A stretch of DNA of 64,000 bases from Lyophyllum atratum (lineage: Eukaryota; Basidiomycota; Agaricomycetes; Agaricales; Lyophyllaceae): the NCBI GenBank assembly GCA_014905825.1, contig JACGCN010000004.1:1550001-1614000 (forward strand). The letters run 5' to 3'. The notes beneath the pieces were generated by a model. That model saw nothing but the letters and a program-made list of their open reading frames with translations. It was not told where the DNA came from and ran no database searches. The translations under genes and the position numbers were made by a program. Below, piece by piece: positions 45,079 to 55,809 of the stretch. The stretch's first letter is position 1, and each line of letters starts with the position of its first letter.

Positions 45079-46519
45079 TCAGGGCATGTTCATTCGTATC
45101 ACCGTCCCTCCGCCTGTATTGCCGTCAAAGGCAAAGAAGTTGGCGATCGGGGGTTCGCGTGCAGCGAGCGCTTTGAGAATGTCTTGAGCCAGCATACCGC
45201 CGACGATGGCGCAAACCGGCGAGAACTCATGGGTCGCGGTGGTCGATATTGTCCTGTCATAATGAGTCAGCAGACGTTTTCAGTCTAGCGAAACGAGGTT
45301 CTATACTCTATGAGGGGTCTAGGCGCCTTTGTAAGGATCAGCTTATTGACGTCGGCCTCTGTAATCAAGGAATTAGCGATTGACTCAAGCTCGGCGGCAG
45401 CACTCCTGTCATCAGGAAGACTGCCAGAGTGGAGCGACTGATATTGCCAGATCGCTGAAGAGTAAGTCAACATTAGGGAGAATTATTTTGGAGAGGGGAA
45501 AAAACCCAACCGAATATAGCAAAGGCTATGGAAGGATTAACCTCCTTAGTCTGCCTTTTCGTCAGGTTTGTCCATCGATGATGCAGTGCAGTCTCCAGTG
45601 GCGAATAAACTTCTATCTTCTTCACGTTCTTGGGTGCCTCTTTCAACGCAGAGCGATCCCTACGGATAGTGAGTAATGGGCGAACGGTAGAAGGGAGAAG
45701 GGCGGCCCGCGACGTCCCGCGTAGGTCACCATGAGGCTCACGGGGCAATGTATTCGTGGTTCAGAAGATCGCAAAAGATGTAGCCAAGTAAACCATAGGT
45801 ACCCCCGGCATAGAATGGTTTCCCGCTTCGGCGACACACTTCGTTCATCCGGATCTTGCAGACATGAATATCAGGAAACAAAAGATAAGGAAGAGCAGAA
45901 CGGAGATTATAGACTCACAAGGCCGTCCCGATCCGAATCAGTCACGCAAACGAGATCCACCCCTCGCACCAGCTCCTCGAATTGGTCGCCCTCTAGGACC
46001 GAGGCTGTTGTTATTATCTCCACAGTCACGAGGGGGTTTAGGCTTTCCACCCTCGACTTGGCAGCTTCAAGTCTCTGCAAAATGGCAGCCGAGATACTAC
46101 CATTGAATATCCGTTGACCGGAGGACCCGCGTGAGGAAATCTTACATTCTTCCCGACATCTTCATCTCTAAAGAGGAAACCGGCTCCGAGATCTTCTTCG
46201 GTGACTTCTTCACTGTCGACAATTACTAATTTGCCAATGCCGGCCAGCACCATGTTTTTGATGGCCTCTGTCGCTGTCCCCTTCAGCCGAACCACTAAGA
46301 TTGTCGCGTTACGCATCCTATCCTGGCCATCAGCATTCATTCCTACAACGATAGGTCGACTGATGGCCTGCCACACCTTTGTTGTGCCTCCAGGCCCCAG
46401 AGCCTCATCTGACGATCATAGCGGCTGGCCTCCTCCTCCGTCAGGTTGTTGACAGGCTGAGGCATGTCTGAACTCGAAGGTGTGGGCGGCGACCTATTCC
46501 CAGCATCGTGAGCGGCCAT
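45079..46519 (-). CDS. AOS1: SUMO-activating enzyme E1 subunit AOS1/SAE1
   Basis: AOS1 pairs with UBA2 to adenylate SUMO in the nucleus. The gene starts MAAHDAGNRSPPTP at 46519 and reaches LTEEEASRYDRQMRLWGLEAQQR, the diagnostic E1-like N-terminus. An intron leads to MRNATILVV, KGTATEAIKNMVLAGIGKLV and IVDSEEVTEEDLGAGFLFRDEDVGKN, the ThiF-type nucleotide-binding core. Later exons give RLEAAKSRVESLNPLV, VDLVCVTDSDRD, GGTYGLLGYIFCDLLNHEYI, and the C-terminal EFSPVCAIVGGMLAQDILKAL with FFAFDGNTGGGTVIRMNMP at the stop (45079). The catalytic Cys of the E1 lies in the UBA2 partner, so its absence here is expected. The extended frame to 46714 is unlikely because family members begin close to the RYDRQ block. 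A palindrome lies about 200 bases upstream. Confidence 0.93.
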
Positions 46520-46716
46520 GGGAGTAAGAATTTCGTGGGAGAGAAAGAAAGAAGGCCAGCAACACGTTCTGCTACAATCGTTAGAGCGGTTGGCCTCGAT
46601 CGTAACACGCAAAGTTGGCGAAGCCTCCAAGTAGAATCTTGGACGCGTCCAATTTAAAATTCGCCACGAGGCGTCGGCAAACGCCAGAGGTACAGAATAT
46701 AAAACACGTGACAAAA

Positions 46717-46738
46717 GTCGCGTAACGCGTTACGCGAC
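46717..46738. promoter_or_regulatory. 22-bp perfect palindrome with ACGCGT core
   Basis: The central 20 bases read TCGCGTAACGCGTTACGCGA and one further G-C pair extends the symmetry. The centre ACGCGT is the MluI cell-cycle box sequence known from fungi. A CACGTG E-box lies 12 bases away (46705-46710). It is 198 bases upstream of the AOS1 start codon, so a binding site for a dimeric factor is plausible but unproven. Confidence 0.5.
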
Positions 46739-47006
46739 AAGCGCGGCGAATTCGAGACGCTGAAAGAAAGCTGGGGTACGCTACGCTTAGCAGTACATTA
46801 TCCCTATTGAAATAGCTGATACATTGTCGTCAATTACATGGTATAGTTATGTGATGAGGCGTAAATAAGCGTTATAAAGTCCGAGTCTGCCATTACAGTG
46901 ATAAAACTACAACCACCATCAAGAGTCAAAAAGCGTTACACCGAGCTCATCCGATCATCATCCCGTCAGTACCACTCGAGTTCCCGTCCCTGTCATCATC
47001 GAGTCT
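46739..47006. other. Intergenic region between AOS1 promoter and Zn2Cys6 gene
   Basis: Upstream flank of AOS1 and 3' flank of the transcription-factor gene. Nothing else identified. Confidence 0.5.
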
Positions 47007-49852
47007 TTACATATTGTCAGCTACGCGGCCACATCTTTGAAATGAATAGCGTACGAACAAATAATTTCTCTCGATTTCCGAGAGGATACTCAAGAAGTCC
47101 CCTATGTTATCATTGAGCAAGGAGTCAAGAGATCCACGAGAATTGGACGTACATAAGTAAGCGTGCGCGCGGGCGGCGGACGCCGGCGCGGTTTCAGCCT
47201 TACGAACTGCATCCAACAATGTGGACGCCACAAAGCGAACTTTGTGGACCTGAAAACGAAAATCAGGGGCGTTCATATGGAATTCTTCGCAGCGGACTCA
47301 CCAGACTTGGCCCATTTGTCGCGATCGACTGGATAGGGATGCTGTAGCGGTGACGATGAAATTTGTAGTTAGGGTCCTAAGTCCGGGTAGACCTTACCTG
47401 TGTAGAATGTTGAGGAGATCGCTGGCAACAGCCTCACGGTCCTCAGCCACTTGCATTTCATCAACGCTTCCCTGAAGCGACGTGACGAGTTCGTCGCGGT
47501 ATTGTTCTATGACGAAGCGCACGAGTTGCTGATGGATAAGGTAGTTAGAACATCAGAAGCTGATGAGACACATGATGATTTGACTGACCTGTGTGACATA
47601 CAAATTCGCTTGCATGACAAGGAAGGGGTTCAACGCGTTGGCTCGAGATGCGTTGGGGTTGTCGAAGAAGTCCTTGACCTCTGCGAACGTCGCTTGCCGG
47701 AAGCCCGCTCCGCCGTATTCTGGTGGAAGGTGCGACTGAGCATGTGTTTCTTTCAGCCGAAGGAGCTCTGGAGCATGGATCAACGCAGCCAGTATCCGAG
47801 TATGTAGCGACTGCACTTCTTCAAGCCGTGCAGTGGCAAACTGTCCCTGGGGCGGTGACCGTTTATCTACGCGGATGCGGACCAGTATCTCGCCCAAAAG
47901 AGCAAATATTCTTGATGTATAGTTGAGGCCCGAAACGATGGCAGTTTTTCCGTGGGGCTGGGGGAGGTATGCGCTAGGGGTGATGCTGTGAAACAAAAGA
48001 AGACAAGATGTTATGACTGGGGGAAACCTCGGCAAAGAATGTCCGGTACGTACTACTCGTCATCGAGTTCTTTTGGGAAGTGAACAGTGCAGTCTTCATC
48101 GCGTAAACAAATAGGACGTCCAAGTAGGATCGACATCGATTTGTCGGCTGAAAGATATACGACGTCAAAGTCTGACCAGTGTAACCTCGGGCAGATCCAC
48201 GAACCTCCGAAGAGCAGCCAGAATGTCCGGCGCCTCACTTCACATTCAATGGGGTCAAGGCCCTCATATGATGCCTCTTCATGCATTCGTAACGTGACAG
48301 CGATATGGGCAGCTTCGCCGAACGCTGCGTGTTGAGTAGCATCGTGTCCTTCACAGAAATGGTAGACGCAATCACTGATTTGCAAGAAAATGTAAACACC
48401 CGGTGAGTAGATCGCAAAGAATGTAATACTGACAAGTATCGAATTACAACGTGCATCGACGTCGGAGGATCATATGACGCGATAGAGATGTGTCGGCTAG
48501 CTTCATGACATGTCTATAAGACACCTTGAGGTTGGAAATAGCGATGGGCGTTTAGTGGGCTTACCTGAGCCAGCTTCCGGACCACAGGTCGCTCCATTGG
48601 GAGATATGACCGAGGAACTTGGACCAGCGTCGAGGCGACAGTAGACATTACAAGAGCAAAGAAGAGCGGATCGCGTTCCTCTCTTCGAGAATGGAGATCC
48701 GCCATGAAGGAGGGCTTATGGACACAGGGGGTCAGAGGGTATACAAAATCGAAAAACAAAGCGATGATGAGCGAGATGGTATCACGGGGTGCGATTTCTT
48801 CCAGCCGATGAGGCCGATAGTAGAACGAGAGCGGGGGTATAACGTTTGGCGGATGGACGGGAAGAGCCTGGTGTTGTTTATATGACCAGTTGTAAAGTGG
48901 GTACGTGCTGAACGCTTCTTGAGGAGAAGGATATGGCTGCGCATCCTCACTCTTCGGTGTGGAATGTGATGCGAGGATGCCATTCCCATTTGTGGTGGGT
49001 TCCAGTGAGCGCGGTCCATTGAAGGCTGGAGGGCTTGAGGAATAGTGTGGGTGATACGTGTCGGCGGCGATGGGATACCGTGATGGTGGTATTGGTACCG
49101 CGGGAATCGTTGCTGGGAGGGAGGAGCTGAGAGATGCTTCGAGAAAGGCGGGAGGGCTCTTGGGGCCTATGGAAGGCGACACTATGGTACTTGGAGGACT
49201 GGCTATCGTGGAGACAGGCGATGCAGAGGCGTCATCTGCTCGGTCGTCTGGTTGCGTTACTGAAGCAGCTGCCGCCGCTTCTTGCAAGCGCCGTAGATAA
49301 CTCAACAGAGGGTCATGACAGAGCTTGATCGTGGACTGGTAACAGCTTACAGGTTGGGTGGACCCCGTTTCTTCGGCTGGTAGTCGTATGTGCATGGGAT
49401 GCCTAGCGTGACACAGTGCTTGCAGGACTGCTTGGGGTCGTCTGGGTTCTCCCTGGCGCAGCGGACCTTGCGCGCGCGGCAGGCATCACAACCTAGGGTT
49501 AAATGAATTAAAACTTTGACAAGGCACAATACGCGGCGACGAACTTTGAGATTGCCTCCTATTGGCAGAAGCAAAAGAAGGGGCGTCAGTTCTCATTTCG
49601 ACAAAACAAAGATTGACAATGACATGTAGATAGATAAGGCGGAAACAGAAGACTGTGGATGCGGGGAGACGAAGTGTGGGGAATGCGGGGTGAAGAGGGC
49701 AAACACAGGATGCGGTCACGGAGAAAGATCGGGGTAACTCTCACATACTTTCTCTTGCTCTTGCTGTTTTCGGAGTGAGATTCCTTAGGATGGCTGTCGT
49801 CGGACGGAGGCGTGGCCGAACTGTTCTCTTTCTTGGGACGAGCTGCAGGCAT
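47007..49852 (-). CDS. Zn2Cys6 fungal-type transcription factor
   Basis: The start ATG at 49852 opens a basic Lys/Ser-rich segment. The zinc binuclear cluster (about 49500-49385) reads CDACRARKVRC, then ENPDDPKQSCKHC and LGIPC, giving the CxxCx6Cx12-15CxxCx6C spacing, followed by the basic linker QPKKRGPPNLYLRRLQE that precedes a dimerisation helix. After a Pro/Ser-rich region, the fungal-specific regulatory domain starts at DTISLIIALFFDFVYPLTP (about 48800). It continues over introns to TCHEASRHISIASYDPPTS, RYFDCVYHFCEGHDATQ, CEVRRRTFWLLFGGSWICPR and MLLGRPICLRDEDC-like sequence. The C-terminal part ends near LSEIERNYLF. It should bind CGG-type sites in the nucleus and regulate metabolic genes; the target is unknown. 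The exon joining the start to the cluster (49500-49745) and the last few codons are uncertain. Confidence 0.83.
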
Positions 49853-50427
49853 GGCGTGTGGGGAGAGCGATCTTGCGAAATGCGGGGTAGTCTGCCTTCT
49901 GACAACTGTCGGCCTCGCGTTTTGAAGAGATTGAGTGTTTGTTGTTCCCGTGCCACTGTTTGCGATTCGGGCGCTATGTAACTCAAATCTTCTTTATGAT
50001 TTATATGCTACTCAATCAGGACGTCGTCTCTACAAAACCTCGACTCAAAGCAGTATGCGCATGGATGCCCCAACATGGAATCTATCACGAGAACACATAC
50101 GTTCACACTGCTAACCATCCTCCCGGCCTATCTCCGGAACCAACACCTCGGCTCGTCCTCCACCGTCTTTTGATCCACATCAGACATACGACCACATCTC
50201 TGCAACCAGCTGCAACCGGAAGCGATCTGCGGCATTTTTTGTCAAGTCCGAATGGAAGGTCCATCAGCCTTTCGCTGGATTCTTCGATATCTGGCAGCCT
50301 GAACGAAAACACGTTTCGCTAATTATAGGCTTCGAGGGCGGTCGCCGAGCAGTGGCGACCCAAGGAGTTCATTGAGACGCGCTTCGTAACCGCCTCGTAC
50401 TCGTGAGAGTGTGGATTCCAGCTCCCG
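49853..50427. other. Intergenic region upstream of the Zn2Cys6 gene
   Basis: 575 bases between the transcription-factor start and the PPR gene stop. Probably promoter; no gene seen. Confidence 0.5.
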
Positions 50428-52749
50428 CTACCCTTGACCCAAGTGTTTAAGCATGATTTCTACGCGTCCCGGCTTGAACCCGTTCTCAGGTCGCTGGATG
50501 AGCCTGCCAATAGAGTGGCGCAGACTCTTCTGTTCCAAGTCCCCCCACTCAGCTCCTCTCTGCAGCAACCGTTTCCAGAATTTGAAGGCCAGCAGACCGT
50601 CTTCAGCACGAATAGAAGCGTAGACGAGGGATTTGGCGGTCTGCGAGGAGGATGAAATGTTCGCCTCGGGGAAGGATTTGATTAGCTGAAAGATGTCCTC
50701 CAATTTCTTCCGCGACTCTTCTTTCGGCTCTGTCTCCAGTGATCTGACGCTCGCACGCACGAGGTTAGTCAGCATCTTGAGTGAGAGATACTTGTCGTCG
50801 AGGCCACGAATGTGCTGGATCATGTCGTCGGTCACTTTCTGTTGACCCTGAAGGACAGCATAGTGGAGGATGGTGCCATAGCTGACCGCATCAGGGCGCA
50901 AACCCAGCTTCGTCATTCGCCCAATCAACTTGGCTGCCAACTGTGAGTCTAGCTGAGCTACCGCAGTTAAAGCGACGTTTGCGTCATACATATCGGGGAG
51001 TTCTTTGCGGTCCAGCAAAAGTTGGAAGACGTCAAAGCCGTCCGGAATTTTCCCGACAATGAAGCATGCCCTAGCGAGCGAGGTCAACACCCAATGCGGT
51101 GCATTGGACATAGGCGCGTGATTCGCTCTGAACGCATGCATAACGCTCGCTACAAACTGAGCTGCATCCTCTGAACGCGCTCTCAGGTCCCCTTCCCCGC
51201 GGCGTGCCCTTTTGCATTCTTTCCTTTGCGTAGTGCGCAGTTCCGCCTCCGCCCGAGTACGGATATTCCAGAAAAGGCTCACCATGCGTATCATTAACGC
51301 AGAGTTACCCGCCACTATTGCCCCGTCCCTCCCAGTCGCATATCTTTCCCATAAAGCCCGAGCAAGCTTCTCGTAACCTTGAGCTGCAGTTGCCGCGATA
51401 AACTGTGCTCGATACGGAAGAGGAATTACTAGGTTGTCATCCACGACTTCTGCCGCAAGAGTCCTTGCGAGGTGCGTCTGAGCGCTCGTGGTTGTCAGAT
51501 GTTGCATTAGCCAGGGTAAGGCGACGCCTTGTGGAGGGGGATAGCGATCTTCCCGGGGCACGAAAGTGGCTCTTGTGAAAGAATATAAGAGCTCTGCCTC
51601 TTCCTTGGCCCCTACTATGGCAGCACTATTATAGAAATGTCGGATGATGCTGTGTGGTATGCGCGAGTGCTTGTGTATACGGCGAATTAGGTGCCCACAA
51701 GCGCGGATATCTCTATAGGTGGGCGTATCCAGGAGGGCATAGATAGTGTCAGTATTAAGGTCGGCGATATGTTTAGGATGAGGGAGTGGGGATGTTAGCA
51801 AATCCGAGAGGAAAGCGGCGGCCAGGGCGCGCCAGTTCCAGTGAAGGCTAGCTCTGATCAAGGCGGTGGAGATAATGACGTTGATGTCCTGCGAGGAGCT
51901 GTCTATGCCTTGGAGTGCTTCAGCAGGAATATATTTCCACTTCACGAGAGCTTGAAAGAGATCGAGTGCTTGCTGGGCAAACGACATGGAGAGAAGTTTG
52001 TGCGTAACGGAAAAAGACGCGTAGATTATTTCGGGAGGGCGGGAATTCATCGCGTCAACGCCTCCCGGACCGCGGATGCTCTCGATTCTGTCAAGGAGCA
52101 GGGGATGGAGGAGTCGAAGCAATGGTCGATCGGTGTCGCATATACTAGAACTGTCCGATATCATCCGAGCCAGTCGTCCAACAGCGCTGCTTTTCAGGGA
52201 GTCAAATGCAGTGGGGGAAAGACCCTTGAGATGCTGAAGCATTCCAAGTATAATGCGGCGGCTCAACAGCGAAATATTCTTGGACAGGATTGTCCGAAGT
52301 ATGTTCAGCCTCTCAACATCTCCGCCCTGGTATACTTCCAGGATATCCGAAACCACGCGTTCAGCCACCTCCGGCTTGTTATGCTCCAGGGCTTGTTCCA
52401 CGACATACAGATACGAAGCGGCGGGTAAATCCGCTACCGCACTCCGGTTCCGGTTACGCAAATCGTCGTACTCCTTAGGTGTGGAGGGTGTCCTGGTTTC
52501 TTCTCCCTTGCAAGCGGTATCTGGGATAAGGCGCTTCGGTACGTGTGACGACGACACAAAGGCCGGCGGTGACGTGGTATGGGAGAACTTGTCTCGAGTG
52601 TGCACCCCTCCCAAATGTCGAACACTTGGTCCAATATTATCTGCTCTGACGGCTGCGGTTGGGGCAACATATGCATATCGTGAGGCAAGCTGTTGACGAG
52701 AAAGTTTCGGGATGTGGACTGAGGAGAGTAAAGGGCGACAAAAGGACAT
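50428..52749 (-). CDS. PPR-repeat protein, probably mitochondrial
   Basis: A single exon of 773 codons. The first residues (MSFCRPLLSSVHIPKLSRQQLASRYAYV) are basic, hydroxylated and free of acids, as in a mitochondrial presequence. The body is almost wholly alpha-helical with degenerate pentatricopeptide repeats. The clearest are around residues 590-680: GFDVFQLLLDRKELPDMYDAN and AKLIGRMTKLGLRPDAVSYGTILHYAV, each ending with the typical P-D/N pair. PPR proteins bind organelle RNA and help in its processing, stability or translation. The target transcript cannot be deduced. It resembles uncharacterised agaricomycete PPR proteins rather than a named yeast protein. The absence of introns in an intron-rich neighbourhood is common for PPR genes. 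Confidence 0.78.
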   Translation of the reverse strand: MSFCRPLLSSVHIPKLSRQQLASRYAYVAPTAAVRADNIGPSVRHLGGVHTRDKFSHTTSPPAFVSSSHVPKRLIPDTACKGEETRTPSTPKEYDDLRNRNRSAVADLPAASYLYVVEQALEHNKPEVAERVVSDILEVYQGGDVERLNILRTILSKNISLLSRRIILGMLQHLKGLSPTAFDSLKSSAVGRLARMISDSSSICDTDRPLLRLLHPLLLDRIESIRGPGGVDAMNSRPPEIIYASFSVTHKLLSMSFAQQALDLFQALVKWKYIPAEALQGIDSSSQDINVIISTALIRASLHWNWRALAAAFLSDLLTSPLPHPKHIADLNTDTIYALLDTPTYRDIRACGHLIRRIHKHSRIPHSIIRHFYNSAAIVGAKEEAELLYSFTRATFVPREDRYPPPQGVALPWLMQHLTTTSAQTHLARTLAAEVVDDNLVIPLPYRAQFIAATAAQGYEKLARALWERYATGRDGAIVAGNSALMIRMVSLFWNIRTRAEAELRTTQRKECKRARRGEGDLRARSEDAAQFVASVMHAFRANHAPMSNAPHWVLTSLARACFIVGKIPDGFDVFQLLLDRKELPDMYDANVALTAVAQLDSQLAAKLIGRMTKLGLRPDAVSYGTILHYAVLQGQQKVTDDMIQHIRGLDDKYLSLKMLTNLVRASVRSLETEPKEESRKKLEDIFQLIKSFPEANISSSSQTAKSLVYASIRAEDGLLAFKFWKRLLQRGAEWGDLEQKSLRHSIGRLIQRPENGFKPGRVEIMLKHLGQG

Positions 52750-53002
52750 AGATCAGCTGTATTTGAGGCGTCAGACGCGCGAATACAGAGGAAGAAGGGC
52801 CGAGTTCTTACCGCATTCCTGAACCTGTGCTGCTGTTCTCCCGAAATGACAACGCCCAGGCGACCCGTCGGCTTGCAAGTGGTTATTTTGGAGAAGACAG
52901 AGAGTTGTCAGAGTCGTCAACTCGCCGGAGAAAAAAGGTGATCGTCACGTGTTGTGACTTTGCCATATCGTGACAGTCCTAGGCTGTTTGGAGGTTTTGA
53001 GA
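52750..53002. other. Promoter region of the PPR gene
   Basis: The 253 bases between the PPR start codon and the left inverted repeat of the TIR element. A GTCACGTG box occurs near 52946. Confidence 0.4.
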
Positions 53003-53030
53003 TTACGCCCCGAGCACGTGATGTCCAAAA
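53003..53030. repeat. Left terminal inverted repeat of the TIR element
   Basis: Exact reverse complement of 53654-53681. Contains the E-box-like palindrome CACGTG. Confidence 0.9.
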
Positions 53031-53653
53031 GAGGAATTGTCTGACATAAGCTGCTCAGCTCGCGTTCCAGTCGAGCTGGACCTTGGCCACGCTTAGATTG
53101 TTGTTTTGTTTGCAATTGTCATTGATTCAGACGCGTCTTGACCGGTTGACCTCTTACCACGACCACCACCTCGCCGTCCCCTCCTCTCTCCGCCACCGCC
53201 CGCACTGGCCACCGCCCCCACTCACAGCGTGCAATCTGCCTCCCAGGTGGCCCCCATTCAGTCCCCAACCTCCTCGCCAGCCTCCTCCCTGCTACGCATG
53301 ACGACGGAATCCGGACGCGTGCCGCCTCCAGTTACGCGAGTGCGAGAGCATGCAGGAGTTCATCATGTCTCCTCTTCAGGATTTCTCACAGCCGTAATAA
53401 TAATGTTGTGATTCAGCCTATATACTCTATTCATAGTTCTCAAGTAGAATTGCAATAGAAATGATTTGACGATATTTCGTGCTGTTGAAACCAACTTCTG
53501 ACAGCTTCTGACAGGTTATCACATAGTCTGACTCCTGCCGAGGACTCAGCAAGACCTTGCCACCAAAATGCCACCAGCTCGCATCGAACAATGGTGGTTC
53601 ACCTTCGACTACGAGCTGATTTCCTTTTTCAGCAAGTTAGATAAGCATTCCCT

Positions 53654-53681
53654 TTTTGGACATCACGTGCTCGGGGCGTAA
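53654..53681. repeat. Right terminal inverted repeat of the TIR element
   Basis: Exact reverse complement of 53003-53030, ending GCTCGGGGCGTAA. Confidence 0.9.
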
Positions 53682-55809
53682 AGTCGCCAACTGCTGTTTG
53701 GGCAGTCCTTGAGCTCTCTTGAGTCTGACTCTCCTCTATCCAGAACTAACAACCTGGATTTGCAGAATCCTACCACCGATGCTTTCTGAAGATACCTGAT
53801 CTTTGGGAAAAATGTTATAACTTATACTGCAAAGAGCTCGCCGCCAAGTCTGGAGTCTGGACCCTTATACGCGACGCAGAGCCAACTCTGGATCTATGTA
53901 CTATCTGTGTACCCTGGATAATAACTCGACACATAGACGCCTGTAGACACAAAATCTCTAGAGGATTGCACCTGAGGCTTTCCATCAAGTATGTTGCTGC
54001 GTTAGTTCTCGACTTTAAACTATTGCTGAGCTGCGTTCCACTCCTGACACACCGACCGACATTTTCTGGACCTCTATCAACGTTTGGATGTCAATTTTCC
54101 TTGCACTCCCTGGTACATACATATCCTTACCTCTAGGCTCGAAAATTGCCCATTCAAGTGTCGTACTGGGATACGCAGTTGGCGATGTTCCGGGTAATGT
54201 ATATGCTACGTCTTTGCTCTGACATGTGTTTTGTTTTGATCTGTACGCATCACTATCTAAGCTCTTGGACCCAGCTTCTTTTTGAGTCCGCACGATAGTC
54301 TCGGGCATTCATCGGCGGAGGAGCGCGCAATTCATCCGCCCCCGCAGATGGCATTGCGTCAGTCTTCTTCTTAGATCTATGATTTGATCCCAGTTCTAAA
54401 GGTCTTGAAGAACATCTCCTACCCATACGTTCTAGGACTGCAAGATCTGTCAACACCCTGTCAACGCTCTTTTGTCCTGTTCAGGGCGGAAGAACGTATT
54501 ACCCCACACTCCCCCACACTTCGCCCTTCTACCTGCGGTGTAGAACAGCTCAAGGCGTCGATTCTTATCCACTGGTTCGGCCTGTAGCAGAAAATCGCTT
54601 AGAAGTGGAAAGATGCGGCGTCCTATGCGTGCTGCAGTCATGAAGACGAAAGGCTTAGACTTACATGCTTCCGCACCAAGTCGACATCGGATAAAATGCA
54701 CTTTCGAAGAGGCATCTGCCGACGCCCGAATCTGATTTGTATCCATATAAGTGATTGGTCCTCATGAACTCCCGCTGAGAACCATGATAGGTAGGATTCG
54801 GGGCAAATCCCCCGAGAACAGATTCAAGAATCTATGACCCTCAAACTAACTACCCTGACAAGTTCCTCAGGCCTGTTTGAACTGAGATCTTCTAAATCCT
54901 ATTTCCCCGAAATCGTAGGACCGCGATGCTGATATTTATCAGACTTTGCAGGAGACTTATATGGAAATGACGATCAGATCCTCTTTTTTCCCGATGCACT
55001 GTCCTAACAACCCAGTCAAGCGATGTGTCGCTTCAACCAGGGTGTCAGGATTCCCGTTGGCTAGGAGCAGGGTGTTAACGAGTGAACGTTCGCTCCCCGG
55101 ATGTTCAAGTTCTTGCCCTTGATCTATATTTCGGAGGAAATATCTACTCTGCCCTTTCCAAGAAGCTTCGCGGCATTGCAGACCTCTCACGCGTGTTTTT
55201 CCGTAGCTACCCGACGTTGATGTAAACGACAAGGTTCATGCCATCCCCACATGCTGACTTGTCGTATCCCATTACAGGCTAGTGAGCCGAGGCCGAAGTC
55301 AATAAGCCTGCTGCAGGTCACTGCTACTGTGTCCATATATTGTTCTGAAGTTCAAATGACAGAGGCACACATTGTATGGCCTGTAGTTAGCTGGCTTGTA
55401 CTCAAATTTTACGTCTACGGAATCTCTCTCAGTGACAACAGAGCTTCATCAGAAATACACACCTCGGGACATCTTCGACAACATGTAATTCTCTAAGTAC
55501 CTTGCGATACTAAAGGGACCAGTAGCGATGCTACTAAGTTCAAGTTGCATACGATCACAAAATCACCACAGATGTCGCCAATGCTCCAGGGGCAAAATCA
55601 AAGAGGGAGTAGACATAAGCTAAAACAAGCTTTGACTTGACTTTTCTGAGGTACTCGGATGAAATTCACTCCCAGTACGATGTCAACTCGAGGAGCGCCA
55701 CAACGCGGCAGTCGTGCCATAAATGGTAACTATTTATTGTTGCTTGTTTACAACCACATGGCTGGAGGATCGGACGAGCGTGACGGCAAGCAAGTGTAGT
55801 CCACAGAAC
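53682..55809. other. Gene-poor region, 2.1 kb
   Basis: Only short frames, the longest about 98 codons and none with a recognisable domain. Several GT...AG-like pairs between 53700 and 54600 hint at decayed exons, but no protein family could be assembled. The last part is the promoter of the GRASP gene. Confidence 0.4.

Larger units (their letters stand above)
53003..53681. mobile_element. Non-autonomous DNA transposon (MITE-like) with 28-bp inverted repeats
   Basis: A 679-base segment is bounded by perfect 28-bp inverted repeats (53003-53030 and 53654-53681), beginning TTACGCCCCGAGCACGTGAT. The symmetry continues imperfectly inward, with GGAAT and CAGCTCG blocks in both arms. The outermost bases allow a TA target duplication (53004-53005 and 53679-53680), as left by Tc1/mariner elements, but because TTA/TAA is itself part of the inverted repeat, duplication and repeat end cannot be separated. 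No transposase frame lies inside; the longest frame is a Pro/His-rich 72 codons. It sits about 250 bases upstream of the PPR gene start. Confidence 0.7.
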
